A stretch of DNA of 64,000 nt from Lentisalinibacter salinarum (GTDB lineage: Bacteria; Pseudomonadota; Gammaproteobacteria; Steroidobacterales; Woeseiaceae): assembly GCF_040706555.1 (NCBI RefSeq), contig NZ_JAPDRH010000001.1, forward strand, positions 186,001-250,000, read 5' to 3'. Every line of letters begins with the position of its first letter. The stretch's first letter is position 1. Below the pieces are notes generated by a model. The model saw nothing but the letters and a program-made list of their open reading frames with translations, was not told where the DNA came from and made no database searches. Of the stretch, positions 52,548-60,471 are shown one piece after another. The translations under genes and the position numbers were made by a program.

Positions 52548-53483
52548 GGCTCGAGTCCATGGAATTCCTCCGCGTATGGTAGCGTACGACGCGACCCCCG
52601 GAAGGACTCGCTCATCCGCAAAGGCTTCAGACTCATCGGCGACGTCGCCCTGGCCGCAGGCTGCCTCGGCCTGGCGCCGCTGGCCAAGAAAGCCGCGCTG
52701 ACGGCCGGTGCGGCGCCGTTGCCGCTGTCCGTTGCCACGACGGCCGTGGCGGCGGTGGTCGCGCTCTCGCCACTGCTCGCCGCCGGGCCGGGGCGTACGC
52801 TGGCGGGCCATGGCCGCGGGACCTGGCGGCATGTATTCCTGGTTGGGGCGATGGGCTCCGGCGCCGTCGTGCTGCTCAGCGTGCTCGCCATGACGGAGAC
52901 CACGGCCACCAACCGCAGCCTGTTCCAGTCCATGTATCCGGTGGCCACCGCCGTCGCGGCCCGTTTCCTGCTGGCCGAACGTCTGAGCGGGGTCGCCTGG
53001 CTCATTATCGGTGCGATGAGCGCCGGGCTTTTCCTCATGAATACGGGACCCGGGGGTATCGTGATCGGCTGGCCCTTTTGGGCGCTGGCGGCGACGCTGC
53101 CGCTGATCGGCCTGGCAGACGTCTATGCAAAGCGCACGTTGCGGGACGCGGATCCCCGCTTCGTGGCCGCCGGAAGGCTCTTGTTCGGCACGGCGGTACT
53201 GCTCGCCGTGCTGCCCTGGACGGCACCGGCGCAATGGTCCGCGCTGACCGCGGTCTGGTGGTGGGTGCTCGGCGCGGGCGTCGCGATGGCCGGCGGCGTG
53301 CTCGGGCTATACCGGGCGATGCAGACCGCCGGCGCCAGCGTGGCCGCCGCGTTCGTCGGCCTGGCTCCGGTGCTCACCGCCACGGCGGAATGGCTGCTGC
53401 TGGGCACCGCTTTCGCGCCCCTGCAGCTCGCCGGGCTCGGCCTCGTCGTGGGAGGGGCCGCGGCGCTGGCATTCCGCCTGTAG
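52542..53483 (+). CDS. EamA/DMT-family transporter (start uncertain)
   Basis: An inner-membrane transporter with about ten spans, ending QLAGLGLVVGGAAALAFRL; SLFQSMYPVATAVAARFLLAERLS and AAFVGLAPVLTATAEWLLLG are the paired family motifs. The natural N-terminus appears to be near LIRKGFRLIGDVALAAG (52611), where GGAAGGA (52599-52605) would be a good ribosome site, but no ATG, GTG or TTG lies there in frame. The nearest upstream standard start is GTG 52542, which overlaps the divergent outer-membrane gene. Lengths would be 313 residues from 52542 or about 290 from 52611. A rare AUC start or a small sequence change is possible. Confidence 0.75.
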   Translation: MHGSSPWNSSAYGSVRRDPRKDSLIRKGFRLIGDVALAAGCLGLAPLAKKAALTAGAAPLPLSVATTAVAAVVALSPLLAAGPGRTLAGHGRGTWRHVFLVGAMGSGAVVLLSVLAMTETTATNRSLFQSMYPVATAVAARFLLAERLSGVAWLIIGAMSAGLFLMNTGPGGIVIGWPFWALAATLPLIGLADVYAKRTLRDADPRFVAAGRLLFGTAVLLAVLPWTAPAQWSALTAVWWWVLGAGVAMAGGVLGLYRAMQTAGASVAAAFVGLAPVLTATAEWLLLGTAFAPLQLAGLGLVVGGAAALAFRL

Positions 53484-53569
53484 CGGGCGATCCGTCGGCG
53501 CCGATCGTCGTGCCCGTCAATTCCGACAGGGCGGAAGCAAAACCCGAAGCAAGCCTCTGCAGGTGCTTT

Positions 53570-53578
53570 TGATATACT
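53570..53578 (+). promoter_or_regulatory. Extended -10 promoter of a leaderless small gene
   Basis: TGATATACT contains the extended -10 pattern TGN followed by TATACT (53573-53578). The ATG at 53587 is 8 bases later, so transcription should begin within about 2 bases of the start codon. No ribosome site is present. Confidence 0.5.
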
Positions 53579-53586
53579 CTGTGGGT

Positions 53587-53802
53587 ATGAATCTCGAACA
53601 CGCACTCGCAGACCCCTCCAGCGAATTCGAAACACCGGAAGCCGTCCTGACGCAGCAGGGCCTGACGCCGGAGCAGAAGAAGGCCATCCTGGAGCGCTGG
53701 CGTCAGGACGCCGAGCTGCTGCAGCAGGCCGAAGGCGAGAACATGGCCGGCGGCGAGCCGAGCATGCTCGCCCGCGTGCAGCAGGCGCTGGCGCGACTCT
53801 GA
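53587..53802 (+). CDS. Small conserved hypothetical protein
   Basis: A 71-residue soluble protein: MNLEHALADPSSEFETPEAV, then LTPEQKKAILERWRQDAELLQQAEGENM and a final helix. The pattern of a 'P-x-x-V' opening, EQKxxILxRW and AExENM is shared by a widespread family of short proteins in proteobacteria whose function is not known to me. There is no ribosome site; an extended -10 element lies just before it, suggesting a leaderless mRNA. It is convergent with the RND gene across a 9-bp stem-loop. Confidence 0.7.
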   Translation: MNLEHALADPSSEFETPEAVLTQQGLTPEQKKAILERWRQDAELLQQAEGENMAGGEPSMLARVQQALARL

Positions 53803-53810
53803 CCGCGCGC

Positions 53811-53833
53811 CGACCGGCGGTTTACGCCGGTCG
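53811..53833. terminator. Stem-loop between convergent genes
   Basis: CGACCGGCG (53811-53819) pairs with CGCCGGTCG (53825-53833) over a 5-base loop, 8 bases after the small gene and before the 3' end of the RND gene. No T-tract. Confidence 0.5.
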
Positions 53834-53857
53834 CCATAGGCCGCCCGGCCTGGCCGG

Positions 53858-56800
53858 CTAGGGCGGAGCCGGGTCCCCCGTGCGGTACAGCACCCGATAG
53901 AGCACCGGTACCACGCCGAGCGTCAGCGCCGTGGCGAAGGCCAGGCCGAAGATGATGGCGATGGCCATCGGCTCCCACATGGGCCCGCCGCCGATCCACA
54001 GGGGGATCAGTCCGCCGATCGTTGTCGCGGCGGTCAGTAGTATCGGCCGCGCGCGCTGGCGCGCCGCCGCCACGACGGCCTCCGCCTGCCCGAGCCCGTT
54101 CTCTTCCTGCTCGATCCGGATCCGGTCGAGCAGCACGATGGCGTTGTTGATGACGATGCCGGCCAGTGATATCACGCCGAGCAGTGTCATGAAGCCGAAA
54201 TAGGAACGCGCGATCAGCAGCCCCGCGATCACGCCGATGAACGCCAGCGGGATGGTGGTGAGGATGATGGCGGGCTTGCGCACCGAGTCGAACTGCAGCA
54301 CCAGCAGCAGCACGATGAGCATGACCGCGAACGGCAGCTTCTCCATGATGGAGGCGTTCGCGTCCGCGGAAGTCTCCGCCTCGCCACCCAGGCTCCAGCT
54401 CACGCCGTACGGCCAGTCGGCGGATGCCTCCCGCAGCCACGGCTCGATGTTTTCGATGACCTCGCTGGAGGTGTAGCCGGGCTCCAGCAGCGCCTCCGCG
54501 GTCATGGTGCGCTGACGGTCGCGCCGCTTGATCACCCCCGGCTGCCAGACGATCTCCGGCACGGCCACCTGGCTCAGCGGCACCGTGCGCGAGCCGCCGT
54601 GCGCATACACGGCGATGTTGCCGAGGCGGTCCGGATCCAGGCGTTCCTCGCTCGCGGAGCGCAGCACGATCGGAATCAGGTCGTCGTCTTCCCGGAACTC
54701 CGTCGTCTCCAGGCCCGAGAGGTAGGTCTGCATGGCGATGGCCACGTCCTGGTTGGTGACGCCGGCCTGCTGGGCGCGGGTCTCGTCGATGCGCACCTCC
54801 ACCTTCTTGGTGCGGGCACCCCAGTCGTCGGTGACCTGGGCGGCGCCTGGCGTCTCGCGCAGCTTCGCCTTGACCTCGTCCAGCAGCGAGAACAGCGTCT
54901 CCGTGTCTCGTCCCTTCAGGCGGATGGCAATCGGCGGCCAGGCAGGCTCGCCCATCGGCAGGGGGCGCACGGTGACCTTGGCGGGCGGGAAGCGCTCCAG
55001 CACGAAGGATTCGATCTCGGGCACCACCAGCCGGTCGATGGTCGCGCGCTCGCCGGTGTGGCCGAGGATCAGTGCATAGCTCGGATTCGGCGGCTCGGGG
55101 CTGTACGACAGGATGAAGCGCGGCGCGCCCTCGCCGACGAAAGCCGCCCACTGCTCGATGCCGTCCCGCTCTTCGCTGTCGGCGAGTTCCGTCGCGATGA
55201 AACGCTCGAGTTCCGCCGTCATGGCGTCCGTGGCCTCGATCGGCGAGCCCACCGGCAGCTCCAACTCGGCGGTGAACGTGGTCCGGTCGTTCGGAGGGAA
55301 AAAGATGTCCGGCACCCAGCGCAGCGCATACAGCGACAGGGCGAATACGGCGACGACGGCGGCGAGAGTCATGCCCGGACGGGCGAGGACGGCGCGCAGT
55401 ATGGCATCGTAGCGGCGCATCGCGGGCCCGTCCGCTGCGTCCGGGTCCTGTTCTCCGACCCGCAGGAACGTGATGCACAGCAGCGGTATCAGCGTCAGCG
55501 CCATCACCCAGGAGGAGAGCAGGGTGATCGTCACCACCTTGAACAGTGGCGCCGTGTACTCGCCGGTGGACGACTCCGCCAGGTAGATCGGCAGGAAGGC
55601 GGCGGAGGTGGTGAGCGAGGAGATCAGCAGCGGCAGGCGCAGCTCCCGGGCCGAAGCCAGCGCCGCGGTCTTGCCGTCCTCGCCGTCGCGCATGCGTACC
55701 ATGATGGACTCGGACATGACGATGGCGTTGTCCACCAGCATCCCGAGCGCAATGATCAGCGCGGCCAGCGACACCTGGTCGAGCCCGATATCGAACAATC
55801 CCATGAGCGCGAAGCTGGAGAGGATGGCGGCCGGCACCAGGCTGGCCACCACCAGCCCGGTGCGCACACCGAGGAAAGCCAGCATCACGAGGCCGACGAC
55901 CAGGACGGCCTGCACGAGGTTGGAGACGAAGTCGTCGATCTTGTCTTCGACCACCTGCGGCTGGAACTGGAGCACGTCCAGCTCGAGGCCGATGGGATAG
56001 TTGCCGCGCACCCGCTCGAGAACCTGGCGAACCGAGCGGCCGAGCTCGATGATGTTGCCGCCTTCGCGCATCGAGACGGCCAGTATCAGGCTGGGTTCGC
56101 CGCTGTAGCGCACCCGCTGGTCGGGCGGGTCGATGTAGCCGCGGCGGACCTCGAGCACGTCGGACAGACGCACGATCTCACCGCTGGTCGGGATGCGGAT
56201 GAGCGTGTTGCGGATGTCGTCCACCGAGGCGAAGCTGCCGCTCGGCTCGAGCACGATCTTCTCGTATTCGGTGGTGATGTCGCCGCCGGGCAGGACGATA
56301 TTGCGCGCCTCCAGGGCCTCGCGCAGCTGCAGCGGGGAGAGCCCGTATTCCGACAGCACGGTGTTGTCGAACTCGCCGAAAATGCGCTCCTCCTGTGCCC
56401 CCGCCACCTCCACCTTGGCGGCGTCGGGGATCAGCAGCAGCTCGTCGCGCACCCGGTCGGCCACTTCCTCCAGTTCCCGGTAGCTGTAGCCGTCGCCGGT
56501 GACCGCGATCTGGATGCCGTAGACGTCACCGAACTCGTCGTTGACGAACGGGCCGCGCACGCCGTCGGGCAGGTCCGGCGCCACCCGCTCCACCTTGCGG
56601 CGCAGGTCGTCCCAGATCGGCTGCATCTCCTTGTATTCCTCTCGGATGTCCACGTAGATGACGGAGACGCCCACCTTCGAGCTGCTGCGCACCGTGTCCA
56701 GTTCCGGCATCTCCTGGATCACCCGCTCGAGCTTGTCGGTGACCAGCATCTCCACCCGTTCGGGACTCGCACCGGGGAAGACGGTCTGCACCATCGCCGT

Positions 56801-56932
56801 GCGCACGATGAAGCCCGGATCCTCCGCCCGCGGCATCTCGCGGTAGGCGAGGCCGCCGGCGACGAACAGGATCAGCAGCGAGACGACGGTGATGCGTCGC
56901 TTCTCGAGCGCGATGCGGGTGATATCGAGCAT
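53858..56932 (-). CDS. RND-family efflux pump inner-membrane subunit
   Basis: A 1024-residue proton-driven pump with 12 spans. The N-terminus (ITRIALEKRRITVVSLLILFV) and the porter motif VFPGASPERVEMLVTDKLE are typical. The TM4 proton-relay region reads GMLVDNAIVMSE with Asp401-Asn402, where AcrB has Asp-Asp. The second half repeats the fold (VISLAGIVINNAIVLLD). Its start overlaps the adaptor stop by 1 base (TGATG). With the adaptor and the outer-membrane component upstream, the full tripartite pump is encoded in the order outer-membrane protein, adaptor, pump. Substrate unknown. Confidence 0.92.
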   Translation of the reverse strand: MLDITRIALEKRRITVVSLLILFVAGGLAYREMPRAEDPGFIVRTAMVQTVFPGASPERVEMLVTDKLERVIQEMPELDTVRSSSKVGVSVIYVDIREEYKEMQPIWDDLRRKVERVAPDLPDGVRGPFVNDEFGDVYGIQIAVTGDGYSYRELEEVADRVRDELLLIPDAAKVEVAGAQEERIFGEFDNTVLSEYGLSPLQLREALEARNIVLPGGDITTEYEKIVLEPSGSFASVDDIRNTLIRIPTSGEIVRLSDVLEVRRGYIDPPDQRVRYSGEPSLILAVSMREGGNIIELGRSVRQVLERVRGNYPIGLELDVLQFQPQVVEDKIDDFVSNLVQAVLVVGLVMLAFLGVRTGLVVASLVPAAILSSFALMGLFDIGLDQVSLAALIIALGMLVDNAIVMSESIMVRMRDGEDGKTAALASARELRLPLLISSLTTSAAFLPIYLAESSTGEYTAPLFKVVTITLLSSWVMALTLIPLLCITFLRVGEQDPDAADGPAMRRYDAILRAVLARPGMTLAAVVAVFALSLYALRWVPDIFFPPNDRTTFTAELELPVGSPIEATDAMTAELERFIATELADSEERDGIEQWAAFVGEGAPRFILSYSPEPPNPSYALILGHTGERATIDRLVVPEIESFVLERFPPAKVTVRPLPMGEPAWPPIAIRLKGRDTETLFSLLDEVKAKLRETPGAAQVTDDWGARTKKVEVRIDETRAQQAGVTNQDVAIAMQTYLSGLETTEFREDDDLIPIVLRSASEERLDPDRLGNIAVYAHGGSRTVPLSQVAVPEIVWQPGVIKRRDRQRTMTAEALLEPGYTSSEVIENIEPWLREASADWPYGVSWSLGGEAETSADANASIMEKLPFAVMLIVLLLVLQFDSVRKPAIILTTIPLAFIGVIAGLLIARSYFGFMTLLGVISLAGIVINNAIVLLDRIRIEQEENGLGQAEAVVAAARQRARPILLTAATTIGGLIPLWIGGGPMWEPMAIAIIFGLAFATALTLGVVPVLYRVLYRTGDPAPP

Positions 56933-58062
56933 CAGTCCCGGTCCAGCAGGCGCACCTTCTGGCCATCGGCGATGCGTCGCACCCCGGCGGTGACCACGAG
57001 CTCATCCGCCGACAGGCCGCGGGTGATGACCATGCCGTCCGGGTCGGGACGGCCGGTCTCGACGGCGCGGCGGCGCGCCGTGTAATGGCCGGATCCGTCT
57101 CCGGCCGGCTCCAGTACGAAGACGAATCGTCCCTGCCGATCCTCGCCCACCGCCACCGTCGGCACCATCAGCTCGCCCCGGTCGCCGGTGGCGGGCAGCA
57201 GCAGTCTCGCCTCGGCGGCCATGCCGGAGCGCACGACCCCGCAGCCGCCGCCGAGGGCGATGGTGACCGGGTAGGTCGCGCCGCGGGGGCCGGTGGCCAC
57301 GCCCACCTCGGAGACCGTGCCGGCTATCTCCTGCAGATCGACGGCGTCGATGGACACCGTCGCGTCCATGCCGCTGCGGATGCGCTCGATGTAGGTCTCG
57401 GGCACGTTGACGACCACTTCAGCGCAGTCGCCGCAGTTCACGCGGGCGATCGGCTGGCCGGCCTGGACGTTCTGATTGACCTCGGCGACGAGTCTCGCGA
57501 CGGTGCAGTCCGCGGGCGAGTAAAGGCGGGTGTAGGAGAGCTGCAGCCGCGCCGCCTCGAGTTTCTGCCGGGCCGCGTTCACGGAGGCCCGCGCGGATTC
57601 GAACGCGGCGCGGGCGCTGTCCAGGTCGCTGCGGGAGGCGTTGCGATTCTCGTACAGGCCGCGCACGCGCTCATAGCTGGCCGCCGCATTGCGCTCCTGG
57701 GCGCGGGCCTGAGCCAGTCCGGCTTCGGCTTCCTCCAGCCGCACCCGGTAGTCAGTGGGGTCCAGCCGGCCGATCAGCGCTCCGGCCTCCAGCCGGTCGC
57801 CGAGCGCCACCGGCAGCTCGACGAGGGTTCCGCTCACCTTGAAGGAGAGGTCGGTCTCCATCTCGGCCTGGGCGACGCCGGAGAAGGTCTCGGCCTCCTG
57901 CGTGCCGGCCGCCACAACGCGGCTGTAGCGCACCGGCCGCACCTCCGGCTCCGTGCTCGGGGGCGTCGCCTCGCAGGCGGTGAGCAGCGCGAGCGAGATG
58001 GCGAGCGACATGACCAGGGCAATGGTGGCCACGGCCGTCCGCGGCGATTCAGTTCTCTTCAT
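56932..58062 (-). CDS. RND efflux periplasmic adaptor (HlyD/MFP) lipoprotein
   Basis: A 376-residue membrane-fusion protein. Its lipobox LLTAC marks lipidation. The biotinyl-lipoyl halves flank a helical hairpin (ETFSGVAQAEMETDLSFKVSG, GLAQARAQERNAAASYERVR, SYTRLYSPADCTVARLVAEV), followed by beta-barrel and membrane-proximal domains (GYAT-type segment MVITRGLSADELVVTAGVRRI). ATG 58062 is 14 bases inside the upstream outer-membrane gene, which indicates coupling. It joins the pump to the outer-membrane channel. Confidence 0.9.
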   Translation of the reverse strand: MKRTESPRTAVATIALVMSLAISLALLTACEATPPSTEPEVRPVRYSRVVAAGTQEAETFSGVAQAEMETDLSFKVSGTLVELPVALGDRLEAGALIGRLDPTDYRVRLEEAEAGLAQARAQERNAAASYERVRGLYENRNASRSDLDSARAAFESARASVNAARQKLEAARLQLSYTRLYSPADCTVARLVAEVNQNVQAGQPIARVNCGDCAEVVVNVPETYIERIRSGMDATVSIDAVDLQEIAGTVSEVGVATGPRGATYPVTIALGGGCGVVRSGMAAEARLLLPATGDRGELMVPTVAVGEDRQGRFVFVLEPAGDGSGHYTARRRAVETGRPDPDGMVITRGLSADELVVTAGVRRIADGQKVRLLDRD

Positions 58063-60442
58063 GGCTGCTCCCTGTGTCGCTGCCGCCGTCTTCCACGAAC
58101 GCCAGCGCACGGCGCAGGAATTCCTCCCGATAGGCCGGCTCCAGCACCAGGCGGAAATCCGCCGTTGCCCGCAGTACGTCCATCACGTCTATGAGGTAGC
58201 GGAAGCGGGCGTTCTCCGTCCCCAGCTCCGCATCGAGCAGGGCGTCCTGGGCCTCCAGCAGGTCGGTGATGGAAGCGGCGCCGCGGCCGTAGGCGTCCGA
58301 GACGATGTCCAGGTTCTCCCGCGCCGCCCGGGCGGCTCCCTCGGTGAGGCCGATGGACTGGAACGAGGCACCGGTCGCGTGCAGCGCGATGCGCATCCGA
58401 GCCTCGATGTCCTCTTCCGCGGCGAGCCGCTCGGCCTGCAAGCGGCCGAGTTCCAGTTCGGCCGCCGACAGCCGCGCCCGCAGGGCGCCGCCGCTGAATA
58501 TGGGCCAGGAGGCCGTCAGGGCGACGTTCCATGAGCGGTCGTCCTGCTGGATGAGGCCCTGAAACAGCGACGAGCCGGAGCCCGCGCCGCTCGCCTGGAT
58601 GCGCTCGCCGGCTCCGGCCTGGAGCGCGATCTCCGGTATGTAGAATTTGCGGCGGGCCGCGAGTCGCTGGCGCTCGCCGGCGGCGATGCGCTCGTCCAGG
58701 CCGGCCAGCTCCGGCGAACGCTCCAGCGCTTCGCGGACCAGAAATGCGCGGAACCGGTCCCAGGCGCTCTGGGAGTCGATGAGGCGGCCGAAGCGTTCGG
58801 AGCGGAAGTATCCCAGCGTGGTGTCCACGCTGTCGTCGGCCGGTCGGGGCGGCTCCTCCTGGGAGGCGCCGAGTAGCTGGCCGAGGCGCACGCCGGCCTG
58901 ATCCAGCGAGCGTTCCGCGTCGATCAGGTCCACCCGGTCCGTCGCCAGGCGGCTCTCCCAGCGCAAGACGTCGGCGCGGCCCGAGTAGCCGATGGATTCC
59001 CGCACACGGGCCAGCTGCAGGTTCTCACGAGTGATCTCCAGGTTCGCCTGGCGCACCTCGTAGATGGCTCGGGCGCGCAGTACCTGCAGATAGGCCTCGC
59101 CCGCGGAACGCATGACGTCGAGTTCCCGCGCGCGGTAGTCCAGGATGCTGGCATCGACCCGCCGGCCCGCGGCGCGCCAGTCGGCGACCGCGTCGTCCGA
59201 GTAGACGACCTGGCGGGCGCTCAGCTGCAGGTCGGTGCTGCGCTCCGGCTGCAGCAGTGCCCGGTCGGCATCGATGTGGGTGCGGGCCGCCTCCAGGCCC
59301 AGCTGCGGCAGCAGCCGCGAGCGCGCCGAATCGAGTTCGGTGGCGGCGAGCTCGGGGCCGTAGGCGGCGGCCTGCAGCCGACGATTGCGCCGCACGGCGA
59401 TGGCCAGCGCCTCGGTGAAGGAGAGCCGCTCTCCCCACTGGCCGGGCTGCGCATTCAGCAAGCGGGCGTCGGCCATGACGGAAAAGTCGGGCTCGTAACC
59501 CAGCCGGTCCGCCACCGCCATGTTGATGGTCAGCCACTGCGCGTAGTTCAGCGCCACCGGGATGCCGGCGGCATCGTCGCCGAGCAGGATGCGCTGGACG
59601 TTGAGCGCGATGCGCCGCGCGGCGACGATGTCGGCCTGCTCGCCACCGCCCAGGTTCATCAGCAGGCCGTGGTCCAGTTCCTCGCCGCCCAGCATCGAGA
59701 AAGAGGGCAGCTCCATGGCGATCAGCCGGTCGGCGAGCCGACGCACGTCGTCTGCGCTGAAACGCAGCAAAGGCGTTACGTAGACGGCGTCGGCGTCCGT
59801 CAGGCGGCTGAATACGGACTCGGGCGAGGGGCCCGTCGGCACGATCTCCACCCGGATGCCGAAGCGCTGCTCGATCTCGGTTTCTTTCTCGCGGCGCAGC
59901 CGCGGCATCGCCGCCAGGATGTCGGCATCGACGAGGATGGCGAGATCGTCGAACTCGACGGCGCGGCGGAAGCTGCGCACCTGCTCGCCCATGCTGCGGA
60001 AGTCGGTCAGGTAGGTGAAGTTCCGCTTCCCGCTGGCGCCGTCCGCCAGCGGGAAGCCCTGCAGCTCCGGGTCCGCCACGATCGCGGCCACCACCGGTTT
60101 CGGCAGGGTATCGATGTCGGCGGCGGCCTGGCTGGCGAGGACGCCGAGGGTGATCACCACGTCGATGCGCTCGTCGGCGAGCTGCGCCTCCAGTGCGGCG
60201 CGGGCGCCGGCGAGGGTCCAGTCGCCGAGCCGCGTGGTCTCCTCCCCCATCTCGAGATTCCATTCGCCCTGCAGCAGCGCGGCGATCTCGTCGCGGACCC
60301 GTTCGCGGCTGAATATCTGTCGGCTGAGCGGCCCGTCCAGCACGACGCCGACCCGGGCGACCGGCAGCTCCTCGCCGAGGCCGGTTGCTGCCAGCGCGAG
60401 CAGTAGTGCGAGAGTGAGGCCGCGTGCGATCATACGCGCCAT
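58049..60442 (-). CDS. Outer-membrane efflux (TolC-like) protein with N-terminal ABC-type substrate-binding domain
   Basis: A 797-residue protein, far longer than a usual TolC (about 450). After a signal peptide (LTLALLLALAATGLG), residues about 28-330 form a two-lobed periplasmic binding domain of the ABC_sub_bind type (VARVGVVLDGPLSRQIF, DVVITLGVLASQAAADI, LPKPVVAAIVADPE, ADAVYVTPLLRFSADDV, LPSFSMLGGEELDHGLL). Residues about 345-780 are a TolC-like channel with two helical-hairpin repeats (SFTEALAIAVRRNRRLQAA, WNVALTASWPIFSGGALRARL, SITDLLEAQDALLDAELG). It is the first gene of the RND operon. The binding domain may sense or capture substrate next to the channel. Confidence 0.85.
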   Translation of the reverse strand: MARMIARGLTLALLLALAATGLGEELPVARVGVVLDGPLSRQIFSRERVRDEIAALLQGEWNLEMGEETTRLGDWTLAGARAALEAQLADERIDVVITLGVLASQAAADIDTLPKPVVAAIVADPELQGFPLADGASGKRNFTYLTDFRSMGEQVRSFRRAVEFDDLAILVDADILAAMPRLRREKETEIEQRFGIRVEIVPTGPSPESVFSRLTDADAVYVTPLLRFSADDVRRLADRLIAMELPSFSMLGGEELDHGLLMNLGGGEQADIVAARRIALNVQRILLGDDAAGIPVALNYAQWLTINMAVADRLGYEPDFSVMADARLLNAQPGQWGERLSFTEALAIAVRRNRRLQAAAYGPELAATELDSARSRLLPQLGLEAARTHIDADRALLQPERSTDLQLSARQVVYSDDAVADWRAAGRRVDASILDYRARELDVMRSAGEAYLQVLRARAIYEVRQANLEITRENLQLARVRESIGYSGRADVLRWESRLATDRVDLIDAERSLDQAGVRLGQLLGASQEEPPRPADDSVDTTLGYFRSERFGRLIDSQSAWDRFRAFLVREALERSPELAGLDERIAAGERQRLAARRKFYIPEIALQAGAGERIQASGAGSGSSLFQGLIQQDDRSWNVALTASWPIFSGGALRARLSAAELELGRLQAERLAAEEDIEARMRIALHATGASFQSIGLTEGAARAARENLDIVSDAYGRGAASITDLLEAQDALLDAELGTENARFRYLIDVMDVLRATADFRLVLEPAYREEFLRRALAFVEDGGSDTGSSHEEN

Positions 60443-60471
60443 AGTATGGGCGGCAGAGAGCGGAGGCCATT

